Source: Steroidobacteraceae bacterium
GTDB lineage: Bacteria; Pseudomonadota; Gammaproteobacteria; Steroidobacterales; Steroidobacteraceae
Reading direction: 5' to 3'
NCBI GenBank assembly: GCA_019187495.1
Contig: JABAQN010000056.1
Coordinates: 1-64,000, forward strand
DNA: 64,000 nucleotides
Under the pieces are notes generated by a model. That model had not been told where the DNA came from and made no database searches. It saw nothing but the letters and a program-made list of their open reading frames with translations. Positions 35,985 to 43,713 of the stretch are shown piece by piece. Both the position numbers and the translations under genes were made by a program. Each line of letters begins with the position of its first letter. Positions within the stretch are counted from its first letter, which is position 1.

Positions 35985-36944
35985 TCAGCCCTGTGCCGGA
36001 ACGCCGATCGTGGCGCGCAACCAGCGCGCGCCGTCCTCGATCGCGCGCTCCGCCAGTGGGGAAATCGACACCGCTTCGATGAACGAATGGGTGGCACCGG
36101 GATAGACCGTGAGACTGACCGGCACCGAGGCTGCGCGCAGGCGATCGGCCATCCGCAGACTCGTCTCGGTGAGCACGTCACACTGCGGAATGGTCAGGCA
36201 CACCGGCGGCAGGCCCTCGAGCCTCGCGAGGATGGTGCAGGCGAGCGGATTGCGCCGCAGTTCGCCGTCGCCCGCATAGTTGTTCCAGAAGTACACGACC
36301 TCGTCGGCGGTGAGCACCGCGCCTTCGCCACCGTAGCGACGCAGTGCTTCCGGGGAACAGTCGCGGTCGAATGCCGGATAGATGAGCAGCAGGCCGCGCA
36401 CGCGATGCGGCTCACCGGCATCGCGCAGCGCCAGCGCCGCGCCGATGGAGAGACTGCCGCCCGCCGAATCACCGCCGAGGGCGATGCGCCCGGCGTCGAT
36501 GCCGAGCGCCGCGCCGTGATCGCCCAGCCAGCGGACGACCCCGACGACCTGCTCTAGCGCGACGGGAAAGCGCGCCTCCGGCGACAGCGCGTAGTCCACG
36601 CCGACCACGACGACGCCGGCGCGTGCGGCGTACTCGCGCATCACACGATCGTGGGTGTCGAGGCTGAAGAGCGTCCAGCCGCCGCCGTGCAGGTAGATGA
36701 GTGTCGACGCCGGTTCCGGCACCCCGGGGTGATGGATACGCAGACGCACCGGGCCACGCTCCGTGTCGGCGATGAGATCCTGTGTCGTGCGCATCTGCGG
36801 CCCGCCGACCCGCCAAGGGGCGCGCACGCGTTCCGCCACCTCGCGTTGCTCCTGTACCGAGAGCTGGCGGCCGTCGGTGAAGCGTGCGTAGTCGGCGTTT
36901 ACTGCGGCCACGAACCGACGGATGTCCGGGTCAACCCCCTCCAT
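35985..36944 (-). CDS. Alpha/beta hydrolase, hormone-sensitive-lipase (acetyl-hydrolase) type
   Basis: A 319-residue esterase. The oxyanion-hole motif LIYLHGGGWTLF and the nucleophile elbow LGGDSAGGSL identify the HSL family, and the later ECD/HSF-like elements read PQCDVLTE and GATHSFIE, supplying the acid and histidine. I place the start at an ATG at 36944, preceded by GGGGCGGGAG, where VDPDIRRFVAAVN begins the conserved N-terminus; a GTG at 37022 is possible. It heads the minus-strand run esterase, PepSY, GMC, P5C dehydrogenase, TonB receptor. The divergent AraC gene 165 bp away is a good candidate regulator. Confidence 0.88.
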   Translation of the reverse strand: MEGVDPDIRRFVAAVNADYARFTDGRQLSVQEQREVAERVRAPWRVGGPQMRTTQDLIADTERGPVRLRIHHPGVPEPASTLIYLHGGGWTLFSLDTHDRVMREYAARAGVVVVGVDYALSPEARFPVALEQVVGVVRWLGDHGAALGIDAGRIALGGDSAGGSLSIGAALALRDAGEPHRVRGLLLIYPAFDRDCSPEALRRYGGEGAVLTADEVVYFWNNYAGDGELRRNPLACTILARLEGLPPVCLTIPQCDVLTETSLRMADRLRAASVPVSLTVYPGATHSFIEAVSISPLAERAIEDGARWLRATIGVPAQG

Positions 36945-37109
36945 GGCCTGCGCTCCCGCCCCTTCAGTCACTGGGTCTTTCAAAGCTGTCTCGTTCCGGT
37001 CTGGCCGTGTCACTGACTGCACGCAAGTGTTAACCTCGGCAACAGTTCACTGCCGTCGGGGCCGGAACATTTTCCGTCTCGCACGGGCCATCCGGAGTCG
37101 GATCGATAC

Positions 37110-37892
37110 ATGGCGCGCAGCACCCGGGGAGCCGATTATCAGGACGTGCCGCGACCCGTCGCGGCACTTGCGGATGAGTACCCGCCCAATTCCTACGATC
37201 CGCCCCACAGCCACAAGCGCGGACAGCTCGCTTACGCCATCTCCGGAGTGCTGGTGTTATCCACGCCCGATGCCACTTATGTCGTACCGCCGCAGCGCGC
37301 CGTCTGGGTGCCGAGTGGCGTCGTGCATGAAGCCCGCACGCGCGGCCTCGTGTCGCTGCGCACGTTGTATCTCGACGACTCTGTGTGCCGCGAACTGCCG
37401 CGCAGCTGCATGACGATCGAAGTGTCGTCATTGCTGCGCGAACTGATCGTCGAAGCGACACGCATTCCGATCGAGTATGAGTACGATTCACGCGACGGCC
37501 GCGTGATGTCGCTGATCGTCGACGAGATCCTTCACGCGAACGCGGCGCCGCTGCAGGTGCCGATGCCGCGACACCCGCAGTTGCTCAAAGTGTGCCAGGC
37601 GATCCTCAGGGATCCCGCGCAGAGTGACGTGCTGGACCACTGGGCGGACTCCGCCGGCATGTGCCGTCGCACGTTCACCCGGCTATTTCGCCGCGAGACC
37701 GGCGTGACCTTCGCGACCTGGCGGCAGAACGTGCGATTGATGGAAGCGATGTCGCGCCTCGCCAACGGCCAGTCGATCACGGCGGTCGCCTGCGACGTCG
37801 GTTACAGCAGTCCGAGCGCATTCACCGCCATGTTCCGGCGCGCGTTCGGTGTGCCACCGACGCAGTACTGCGCCGAATCCTCCCATCACTGA
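37110..37892 (+). CDS. AraC-family transcriptional regulator with N-terminal cupin domain
   Basis: A 260-residue activator. The first half is a cupin-like sensor with the HSHKRGQL metal-type motif and VPPQRAVWVPSGVVHE. The C-terminal 100 residues contain both AraC helix-turn-helices, ending in ITAVACDVGYSSPSAFTAMF and RRAFGVPPTQY. This architecture resembles the regulators typed as AraC_binding/NimR. It is divergent from the esterase-PepSY-GMC genes and followed 17 bp later by a small secreted protein that may be its co-transcribed partner. Confidence 0.92.
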   Translation: MARSTRGADYQDVPRPVAALADEYPPNSYDPPHSHKRGQLAYAISGVLVLSTPDATYVVPPQRAVWVPSGVVHEARTRGLVSLRTLYLDDSVCRELPRSCMTIEVSSLLRELIVEATRIPIEYEYDSRDGRVMSLIVDEILHANAAPLQVPMPRHPQLLKVCQAILRDPAQSDVLDHWADSAGMCRRTFTRLFRRETGVTFATWRQNVRLMEAMSRLANGQSITAVACDVGYSSPSAFTAMFRRAFGVPPTQYCAESSHH

Positions 37893-37909
37893 ACGATCAG
37901 GAATCCGCC

Positions 37910-38329
37910 ATGAAGACCCCGCGCACCCTGATTTGCGCTTCGCTGCTTGGCCTGTCACTGATCCTGGATGTTGCGCGCGCGGACGACCCGCCGCGTCAGC
38001 AGGTGGAGATCTATCGCATTGCGCCGGGCAAGCACGTGGAGTTCCTCAGGCTCATCAGCCTGTACGACGCGGCGAACGTCGAAGCCGGCCTTCCGCCGCG
38101 TCAACTGTACGTACACCAGGACGGCGCGGAATGGGACTTCATGATCATCCAGTCGGCGGAGGACTGGACGACCGAACAGCGCGCGAAGTTCCGGGAAGCG
38201 CTGAAGCGGATGGACGCGCCGACCGGCGCGCAGTTCTTCATCGAAGTGCGCAAGCTCATGGCGGAACACACCGACACCGTCGTCACCGGGCCGACGACGG
38301 CCGCAGCCTGGCTCAAGGAACTCGAATAG
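37910..38329 (+). CDS. Small secreted protein, unknown function
   Basis: A 139-residue protein with a signal peptide (residues 1-25, ending ARADD). The mature part reads like a ferredoxin-like alpha/beta sandwich: QQVEIYRIAPGKHVEFLRLI, then AEWDFMIIQSAEDW, then AQFFIEVRKLM. That pattern is reminiscent of dimeric alpha-beta-barrel (ABM/EthD/NIPSNAP) proteins, but I cannot place it in a named family. CAGGAAT precedes the ATG, and the AraC gene ends 17 bp upstream. The 201-bp gap downstream shows no gene. Confidence 0.75.
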   Translation: MKTPRTLICASLLGLSLILDVARADDPPRQQVEIYRIAPGKHVEFLRLISLYDAANVEAGLPPRQLYVHQDGAEWDFMIIQSAEDWTTEQRAKFREALKRMDAPTGAQFFIEVRKLMAEHTDTVVTGPTTAAAWLKELE

Positions 38330-38530
38330 TCGGCGCCGACAAGGGGAGCGCGGAAGACACTCTTCACTTCGAGACCGTGCAATCCGGCATATCGAAGCGC
38401 TACGCGGCCCGCGACCAGTCCTTCGTCGGATACACCCTCATCCGAACGCCAGAGGTTGCGGAAGCATCCGTCGCGGTTGTTCGCCACCTTGTATGCGAAG
38501 GCACGTTGGCAACGTGTTTTGCGCGGTGCC

Positions 38531-39082
38531 TCATTTGCGGCGACCCTCCAGGAACGACACATCCTGGGCATCGCTGGCGAGCGCACGATTTTCCCGCGCG
38601 ATCAGTTTGAGCCGCAGCAGATCCGGCTCGGACGCCATTCGCAGCGTGCCGGACGGTGTTCTTGCCTTCACCGATCGGCCGGCCAACTCCCGAGCCGTGA
38701 TCGGAAAGTCGAACAGCACGTCGATTCGCAGGCCTGTCTTTCTGTTGACGAAGAAGGCGCTGTCCGGCTGGTCGAGGCGCAGGCGAGCCGCAGCGACGCG
38801 GCGATTGCCGATGGTGGCAATCACCTCGCCCGCCTCGTTGACCTTCGCCGCGAGCTCGAGGCCGCAATCGTAGAATGCATCGAGCAGTCCAACCAGCCGT
38901 TCGCCCGGCCGCTCGATCACGAAGTCGAAGTCGCGCGTTACTCGCCGCGACCCGAGCAGCACCAAGGCCATTCCACCGACGAGGACGGGTTGCAGGCCGA
39001 GCGTAACCAATTGGTCGGTGACACCAATCACCAGATCGAGATGACTACTCGCAGGATCATTCTTTTTGCGGTTTTGAGGCAT
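38531..39082 (-). CDS. Nucleotidyltransferase, AbiEii/DUF6036-like toxin candidate
   Basis: A 183-residue protein with the polymerase-beta-like nucleotidyltransferase signature: GLQPVLVGGMALVLLGSRR followed by TRDFDFVIE, where the two Asp residues would bind metal. A later IDVLFDF offers the third acidic position. Such proteins act as toxins in AbiE-type and MenT-type systems by adding nucleotides to tRNA or other targets. It follows and overlaps by 26 bp a small basic protein, as in toxin-antitoxin operons. Toxicity is inference. Confidence 0.75.
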   Translation of the reverse strand: MPQNRKKNDPASSHLDLVIGVTDQLVTLGLQPVLVGGMALVLLGSRRVTRDFDFVIERPGERLVGLLDAFYDCGLELAAKVNEAGEVIATIGNRRVAAARLRLDQPDSAFFVNRKTGLRIDVLFDFPITARELAGRSVKARTPSGTLRMASEPDLLRLKLIARENRALASDAQDVSFLEGRRK

Positions 39083-39323
39083 AGATGCCAGGCAGCGGGC
39101 CAGCCGATTTGCGCAAGCGAGTTACCTTGGGACGGGGCCGCAACGCAGCCATGGCCTCGACGTAGCGAAAATTTTCGGCAATGCGCCGCGCCGCGTGGAG
39201 CGATATCGCGCGCGAATGCCCACCCATCGCCGCAATGCGCACGCGCTCCGCTGGCGACAGACGGGCCGCGCGCACCTTGCCGCCTCTTCTGCCCAGGACC
39301 CGGGCCAAACCGGATGTACCCAT
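39057..39323 (-). CDS. Small basic protein, candidate antitoxin
   Basis: An 88-residue protein beginning MGTSGLARVLGRRGGKVRAA. The GRRGGKxRAxxLSPxER pattern recurs in short DNA-binding or antitoxin-like proteins. The C-terminal half is helical and basic (VTRLRKSAGPLPGIYASK). I place the start at 39323, just downstream of a perfect palindrome; the frame itself opens at 39395. It overlaps the nucleotidyltransferase gene by 26 bp and precedes it, the usual antitoxin-first order. Confidence 0.68.
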   Translation of the reverse strand: MGTSGLARVLGRRGGKVRAARLSPAERVRIAAMGGHSRAISLHAARRIAENFRYVEAMAALRPRPKVTRLRKSAGPLPGIYASKPQKE

Positions 39324-39333
39324 GGGCAGATTA

Positions 39334-39349
39334 TGCTTAGCGCTAAGCA
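39334..39349. promoter_or_regulatory. Perfect 16-bp palindrome in the toxin-antitoxin promoter
   Basis: TGCTTAGCGCTAAGCA is fully self-complementary and ends 10 bp before the antitoxin ATG. Immediately inside it, on the minus strand, CATAAT matches a -10 box in five of six positions. A bound antitoxin would therefore cover the promoter, as in conditional autoregulation of type II systems. Confidence 0.65.
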
Positions 39350-39396
39350 CAAATACAAACGTCACTTGAGAAGCGCGGGATACTTCGATTCTCAAG

Positions 39397-39505
39397 ATGG
39401 TGACCGGGCAACGGTGCGGCGTTCATCGAACCCGGGACGCGCGCGGTGTGCCCCGATCCGGCCGATATCGATTCGCTCAACCTTAGTTTGAAGCGCTGAA
39501 GCTCA
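39397..39505 (+). pseudogene. Remnant duplicating the junction of the 43357 and 43706 genes
   Basis: About 109 bp align without gaps, then with one inserted base, to 43620-43727. Long identical blocks include GCGGCGTTCATCGAA, GGACGCGCGCGGTGT, CCGGCCGATATCG and CTGAAGCTCATC. In the matching frame it reads AAFIEPGTRAVCPDPADI, against AAFIESRTRAVFADPADI in the intact gene. The rest of the gene is missing, and the start codon of the second gene is destroyed (TTAG in place of ATG). It is a fragment of a paralogous or duplicated gene pair. Confidence 0.72.
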
Positions 39506-39530
39506 TCCGAGGGCGTCAACGCCAAGCGAG

Positions 39531-39550
39531 CGCCGGCCACGGGGCCGGCG
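39531..39550. terminator. GC hairpin, possible terminator of the toxin-antitoxin side or PEP-CTERM gene
   Basis: CGCCGGCC and GGCCGGCG form an eight-pair stem with a four-base loop in the gene-free stretch 39506-39614. There is no T tract. Confidence 0.3.
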
Positions 39551-39582
39551 ACTCACGTTGCAGCACGAGCGTTCGAGCGTCT

Positions 39583-39599
39583 CGCGCCGGAGCGGCGCG
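39583..39599. terminator. Hairpin just past the PEP-CTERM gene stop
   Basis: CGCGCCG and CGGCGCG pair perfectly around GAG, 16 bp downstream of the PEP-CTERM stop on the minus strand. Between them lies a short run of CTCAAA direct repeats (39600-39620). A weak intrinsic terminator without a clear U tract. Confidence 0.35.
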
Positions 39600-39614
39600 C
39601 CTCAAACCTCAAAC

Positions 39615-40403
39615 TCAAACCATGCGGCGTCGACCGAGCGCCAATCCCAGTAGCCCGAGGCCCAGCAACGCCAGGGAAGAAGGCTCCGAAACCGATACCG
39701 GCGGGTTGGGATTGCACTCGGGCGCGTTCGGATTCGCCTCGCAATACTCCACGGCCGTTCCCTGCACGCCCAGCGTAAAGCCATTCCAGTATTCGTTGCT
39801 CAGGCTGCGCCAGCTGACCGTGGCGAATGTTCCCGTGAATTGCAGCACACCGTGAGGCTCGCCTGTTCCGAGCAGCCGGTACTCGGTTACGCCGTTTACG
39901 GTGACCACTTCCTTGTACGAAGTGCCGCAGCCCCAATAGCCGCACGCATTGCCATCGGCTCCCCCGACACTCAGGATGTTGAAGTCCTGGTCAAACGCGT
40001 AACCGTTGCCATTCAGGCTGACGTAAGCGAATACAGGGTTCGCGATGGCCTCGCTGAAGGAGAGCGACTGCGTGCCGGCGTACGCCAGTGCGATGATATC
40101 GGACGTGGGTGGCCGGTTATCGACAACCGAGCTCGTGTAGGGTGAGGTGCCGTCGGGGCCGTCCGTGCCGCCACTGTAGTAGTAGTTGCCACCCGTCGGT
40201 TGATAGAACCCGACGCCCTGGGGATTCGTGTAGGTCACGCCCACAGTCGACGTCGGCGTCGTGATGGTGCCCGTCCCCTGAAAGCCGACGCCCGGATCAA
40301 GATCGGATCCCGTCCAGTCGGTCCAGTAGATGGGTGCCGCCGAGGCACTGTTTGCCAACAGCGCTGCGATCAGCGCGCCCAGAATCCTGGTCCCGTTTTT
40401 CAT
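39615..40403 (-). CDS. PEP-CTERM sorting-domain exported protein
   Basis: A 262-residue protein with a signal peptide (residues 1-23, ending NSASAAP) and the C-terminal tripartite PEP-CTERM signal: SEPSSLALLGLGLLGLAL followed by GRRRMV. Exosortase/archaeosortase systems recognise this tail. The mature domain is rich in Gly, Thr, Tyr and Asn, has four cysteines (ACGYWGCGTS and EYCEANPNAPEC), and is probably a beta-sandwich surface protein. AAGGGA precedes the ATG at 40403. No exosortase gene is in the window. The 234-bp region upstream is AT-rich for this genome and probably holds the promoter. Confidence 0.88.
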   Translation of the reverse strand: MKNGTRILGALIAALLANSASAAPIYWTDWTGSDLDPGVGFQGTGTITTPTSTVGVTYTNPQGVGFYQPTGGNYYYSGGTDGPDGTSPYTSSVVDNRPPTSDIIALAYAGTQSLSFSEAIANPVFAYVSLNGNGYAFDQDFNILSVGGADGNACGYWGCGTSYKEVVTVNGVTEYRLLGTGEPHGVLQFTGTFATVSWRSLSNEYWNGFTLGVQGTAVEYCEANPNAPECNPNPPVSVSEPSSLALLGLGLLGLALGRRRMV

Positions 40404-40637
40404 CGCCGTTCCCTTTGCGAAGAGTCCCCTTGTCACAGGAAGGGAGCAAATTTCATACCATTGCCTCGATCTTCAAAAAACCAGATTGGAAACAGAAAGT
40501 TCGAACCGTTCAACGCAAGCGCACAATCCGCCAAGGGGAAAAATGTAAAAAATCCCGACAGTGCCAGCTGCCCACGAACCCGATAACGTCTTGCCCGCAT
40601 CGGCGCGTGCGCGGTTCGCACCAAGGCACCAGGGACC

Positions 40638-41039
40638 TCAGCCGGCGATCGCTTGCTCGTTGACCCAGTATTCGTCGAGCACGCCCTGTTTCGTGAAGAA
40701 AGTGCGGCAGCTGTCGATCTTGCACTCATCGTTGAAGCACCAGAACTCGATGCTGTCGTTGGATGCCCCGTCGCGCGTGTTGATGTTCCGCATGTGCAGC
40801 CCTGCTTCCTTGCCGCAAATGCGGACCAGGACGGCCTCGAGCTTCCAGTCGGCCCCGGTCTTGATCGTGCGATCCCAGGTTTCCTCGATGCTCCTGATGC
40901 CGCCTTTGCGGGGACCGCCGACCGGATCCTCGAGAATCGTGTTCTCCGCCCAGCAGGAGATCCAGCCCTGCCGATCGCCCCTGTTCCAGGTATCGATGTA
41001 CCGCTCGATGGCCTTTTTCACTTGTTCCGAGGTAGTCAT
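40638..41039 (-). CDS. SnoaL-like / nuclear transport factor 2 family protein
   Basis: A 133-residue NTF2-fold protein. VKKAIERYIDTWNRGDRQGW near the N-terminus, ENTILEDPVGGPRKG, and the C-terminal EFWCFNDECKIDSCRTFF fit the SnoaL-like/ketosteroid-isomerase-like group. These small alpha+beta cones act as isomerases, dehydratases or ligand-binding proteins, so the reaction is unknown. The start at 41039 has GAGGAA upstream. It lies 96 bp downstream of the AraC gene on the same strand and may be its target. Confidence 0.82.
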   Translation of the reverse strand: MTTSEQVKKAIERYIDTWNRGDRQGWISCWAENTILEDPVGGPRKGGIRSIEETWDRTIKTGADWKLEAVLVRICGKEAGLHMRNINTRDGASNDSIEFWCFNDECKIDSCRTFFTKQGVLDEYWVNEQAIAG

Positions 41040-41135
41040 CCGCGTTTCCTCATGTTTTCCGCCACGGAGGGATGATCGTCGGGTTCGCACGCGGGCCGTG
41101 AGTCTCCCGGCGTGCAGCGCAGGGGACAGTTTCGC

Positions 41136-42182
41136 TCAGCGGCCAGCGGCTCGTCGACGAAACTCCGAGGGCAGCGCCCTCGTCCACTGCCGGAAGGACC
41201 GGCGAAATGCGCGGCCGCCACCGAGTCCGACGCGCCGGGCGACCTCCGCGATCGGCATGTCGGTATGGCGGAGCAGGTGCTCGGCAGCCTCGCGTTGACA
41301 GGCACCGCGCAATCCGGAATACGACGAGCCCTCGGCACGCAGATGCCGGCGCATCGAGGCGGTGCTCATGTAGAAAAGCTGCGCCACCGCTTCGGCATCC
41401 GGCACCCGACCCTGATGCTGCAGGGCGTCCGCGATCAGCAGGCGGATCGACAGCACCAGATTTCCGCTGCGCGCATTGCCGACGTCGAGCCGGAAGGGAA
41501 GAAAGCCGATCACTCGCTCGAGCTCGGCGTGGGACCGCACGAGCTTCAACCGCAGGCAGTTCGCAGGGAAGCTCAGGTAGTTGACCTGCTGATCGAAGCG
41601 CAGCGGTATGCCGTAGGCTTCGTAAAGCGGATTCGGGCGTGACGGCGGCGGATAGGCCAAGCCGGCCTCGACCTCCGGCAGCCGGCGACCGACGAGCCAG
41701 GAGAACAGCTGGTAGTGGAGGTTGATGCCGGTGAGATCCACCAGCATTGCTGCGCCATCCCGCACACGACGTCGCGTATCGATCGTGAACCACACGCGCT
41801 CGCCGCGCCGCTGCAGCTGTGCATCCGCACCGCGCTCCTCCATCGCCCGGTTGAACAGCGCCGCGCGCTCGACAGCCTTCTCGAGCGTGGCGCAGTGGAT
41901 CAGGGTGTAGCACATCATGTCGACGGCCAGCTTGCCCAACGGGCGTCCACCCTCGCGCGCGCAGCAGCGCCCCTCCAGCGCACCGATGGCAAGCCGGTAG
42001 AAGCGCGCAAACTCGCCCGTCGGCAAAGTGGGCACTCGACGCCTCTGCACTTCTTTGACGGGAACGCTCATGTGCGCATCGCGCCAGAGCGATTCAACGT
42101 CGCAGCCGAGCCGGTTCAGCTGTTCGATGAACGGCAGCGCAAAAGCTGCGGGCACGGCGTGCCTGAAATCGCGCTCACGCAT
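41136..42182 (-). CDS. AraC-family transcriptional regulator (OruR/ArgR-like)
   Basis: A 348-residue regulator. The N-terminal two thirds form the Arabinose_bd-type ligand domain (FALPFIEQLNRLGCDVESLW, LAVDMMCYTLIHCATLEKAV). The C-terminal HTH domain carries PDAEAVAQLFYMSTASMRRH and ends in MPIAEVARRVGLGGGRAFRR. Start at 42182 chosen because the conserved domain begins there; the frame opens at 42293. It is divergent from an oxidoreductase operon (166-bp gap) that it likely controls. Confidence 0.9.
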   Translation of the reverse strand: MRERDFRHAVPAAFALPFIEQLNRLGCDVESLWRDAHMSVPVKEVQRRRVPTLPTGEFARFYRLAIGALEGRCCAREGGRPLGKLAVDMMCYTLIHCATLEKAVERAALFNRAMEERGADAQLQRRGERVWFTIDTRRRVRDGAAMLVDLTGINLHYQLFSWLVGRRLPEVEAGLAYPPPSRPNPLYEAYGIPLRFDQQVNYLSFPANCLRLKLVRSHAELERVIGFLPFRLDVGNARSGNLVLSIRLLIADALQHQGRVPDAEAVAQLFYMSTASMRRHLRAEGSSYSGLRGACQREAAEHLLRHTDMPIAEVARRVGLGGGRAFRRSFRQWTRALPSEFRRRAAGR

Positions 42183-42348
42183 GCCGCCGACTTTGCCGAG
42201 CTCGCCGTGGTGTGGCACGCAGTATCCCCTCCGGCACTGAAGTCGTGGCACGCGATAGTAGCCCGCCGCAGTGCCTGGCGAGGCGGCGGCCATCGGCTAC
42301 CTGGTTTCGACGATGGGCACCGCGGGCCGATGCGATATGCTCGGCATC

Positions 42349-43338
42349 ATGCGCGCCATGATCATCGACCGCTTCGGCGGGCCGGAGGAGCTGCGACTCG
42401 CGGACGTGCAGAGGCCCGAACCCGGGGCGGGTGAAGTCCTCGTGCGCATTGCGTTCGCCGGCGTGAATCCCGCCGACTGGAAGATCCGCGAGGGCTGGCT
42501 GAAGGATTTCGTGCCGTTTCGCCTCCCGCACATACTCGGTTTCGACGGCGCAGGCGTGGTGGCGGCACTCGGAAAGGGCGTGGACGGCCTGCGCATCGGC
42601 GATCGCGTGGTTACCGCGTCGAACCAGGGAAAAGGTGCATGGGGCACCTATGCCGAGTACGCGGTATCGGACCTCGATCGTGTCGTGCCATTGGCGGATT
42701 CCATCGACTTCCGGGCGGCCGCCGCGCTACCGACAGCGGGCATCACCTCCTGGGAGGCGCTGTTCAACGTGGGCGGCCTTCGCGCCGGACAACAGGTGCT
42801 CGTGAACGGCGGCGCAGGCGGCATGGGTAGCTGGTGCGTCCAGCTCGCGAAGATGGCGGGTGCGGCGGTCGCCGCGACTTGCGGGCCGGCGAATGTCGAG
42901 TACGTGCGCTCGCTGGGCGCCGATCTTCCGATCGACTATCGCGCGCAGGATGTAGCGGCGGTCGTGCGTCGCTGGGCCCCGGAGGGGGTTGACCTCATCG
43001 TCGATACCGTCGGGCAAGGCACGCTGCTTCAATCCGTCGAGCTGGTGAAGCCGGGCGGCATCCTGGCGTGCATCGGCACATTGATCGCCGGCGAGCCGCA
43101 ACCGGATGCCGCTCGCGCGGGCGCGCGCGGCGTGTGCATGATGCCGACCATGTCGAGTTTCGAGCGACAGGGCGCGCAACTGCGTGCCCTGGTCGAAGCG
43201 CTGCAGGCGGGTCGTATCCGCGCGCCAGCGATCGAGGTGCTGCCGCTCGCCGCGGCCGCGGACGCGCAGCGACGCATACAGGCAGGCCACGTGCGCGGCA
43301 AGATCGTGCTCGATGTGGCCGGCGCTGCATCGGCGTAG
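42349..43338 (+). CDS. NADP-dependent zinc-independent alcohol dehydrogenase / quinone oxidoreductase family
   Basis: A 329-residue medium-chain reductase. MRAMIIDRFGGPEELRLADV begins the catalytic domain, followed by GVNPADWKIREGWL and ILGFDGAGVVAALGKGVDGL. The Rossmann part has VLVNGGAGGMGSWCVQLAK. The catalytic zinc ligands of true alcohol dehydrogenases are missing, and the sequence falls with quinone oxidoreductase/enoyl reductase-like enzymes. ATG at 42349 (or 42337) is the start. It leads an apparent + strand operon with the two genes that follow. Confidence 0.88.
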   Translation: MRAMIIDRFGGPEELRLADVQRPEPGAGEVLVRIAFAGVNPADWKIREGWLKDFVPFRLPHILGFDGAGVVAALGKGVDGLRIGDRVVTASNQGKGAWGTYAEYAVSDLDRVVPLADSIDFRAAAALPTAGITSWEALFNVGGLRAGQQVLVNGGAGGMGSWCVQLAKMAGAAVAATCGPANVEYVRSLGADLPIDYRAQDVAAVVRRWAPEGVDLIVDTVGQGTLLQSVELVKPGGILACIGTLIAGEPQPDAARAGARGVCMMPTMSSFERQGAQLRALVEALQAGRIRAPAIEVLPLAAAADAQRRIQAGHVRGKIVLDVAGAASA

Positions 43339-43356
43339 CCCAAGAGGTCCGCCTGC

Positions 43357-43713
43357 ATGCCAGCATCCAGCATCACCGTGTTTGTCGTGGATGACATCAC
43401 CACGAAGCCCGGCTCGGGCGCGGCGTTTATGGAAGCCTGCGAGCGACGTTACGTGCCGGATGCCAAGGCACGAGGGCTCACGCTGCTGCATCGGCTGGTC
43501 TCGCCACCGGTCTGGCTCCCGGACCAGTCGAACCGGCTGTTGTTCGTCTGGACGGCGCCGGGTGCCGCGGGTGTCTGGGCCGCCAAGCTCGCCGGCCGTG
43601 CGGATCCGCTGCTCGCGGAATGGTGGCAAGGCGAGGCGGCGGCGTTCATCGAATCGAGGACGCGCGCGGTGTTCGCCGATCCGGCCGATATCGCGGCGCT
43701 CAACCATGTTTGA
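43357..43713 (+). CDS. Conserved hypothetical protein, dimeric alpha/beta-barrel-like
   Basis: A 118-residue protein with no signal peptide. SITVFVVDDITTKPGSGAAF, LLHRLVSPPVWLPDQSNRLL and the helix AAKLAGRADPLLAEWWQGEA suggest a ferredoxin-like barrel of the kind used in small monooxygenases and isomerases. I cannot assign a family. It starts 18 bp after the oxidoreductase stop and overlaps the next gene by eight bases. A decayed copy of its 3' end lies at 39397-39505. Confidence 0.78.
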   Translation: MPASSITVFVVDDITTKPGSGAAFMEACERRYVPDAKARGLTLLHRLVSPPVWLPDQSNRLLFVWTAPGAAGVWAAKLAGRADPLLAEWWQGEAAAFIESRTRAVFADPADIAALNHV

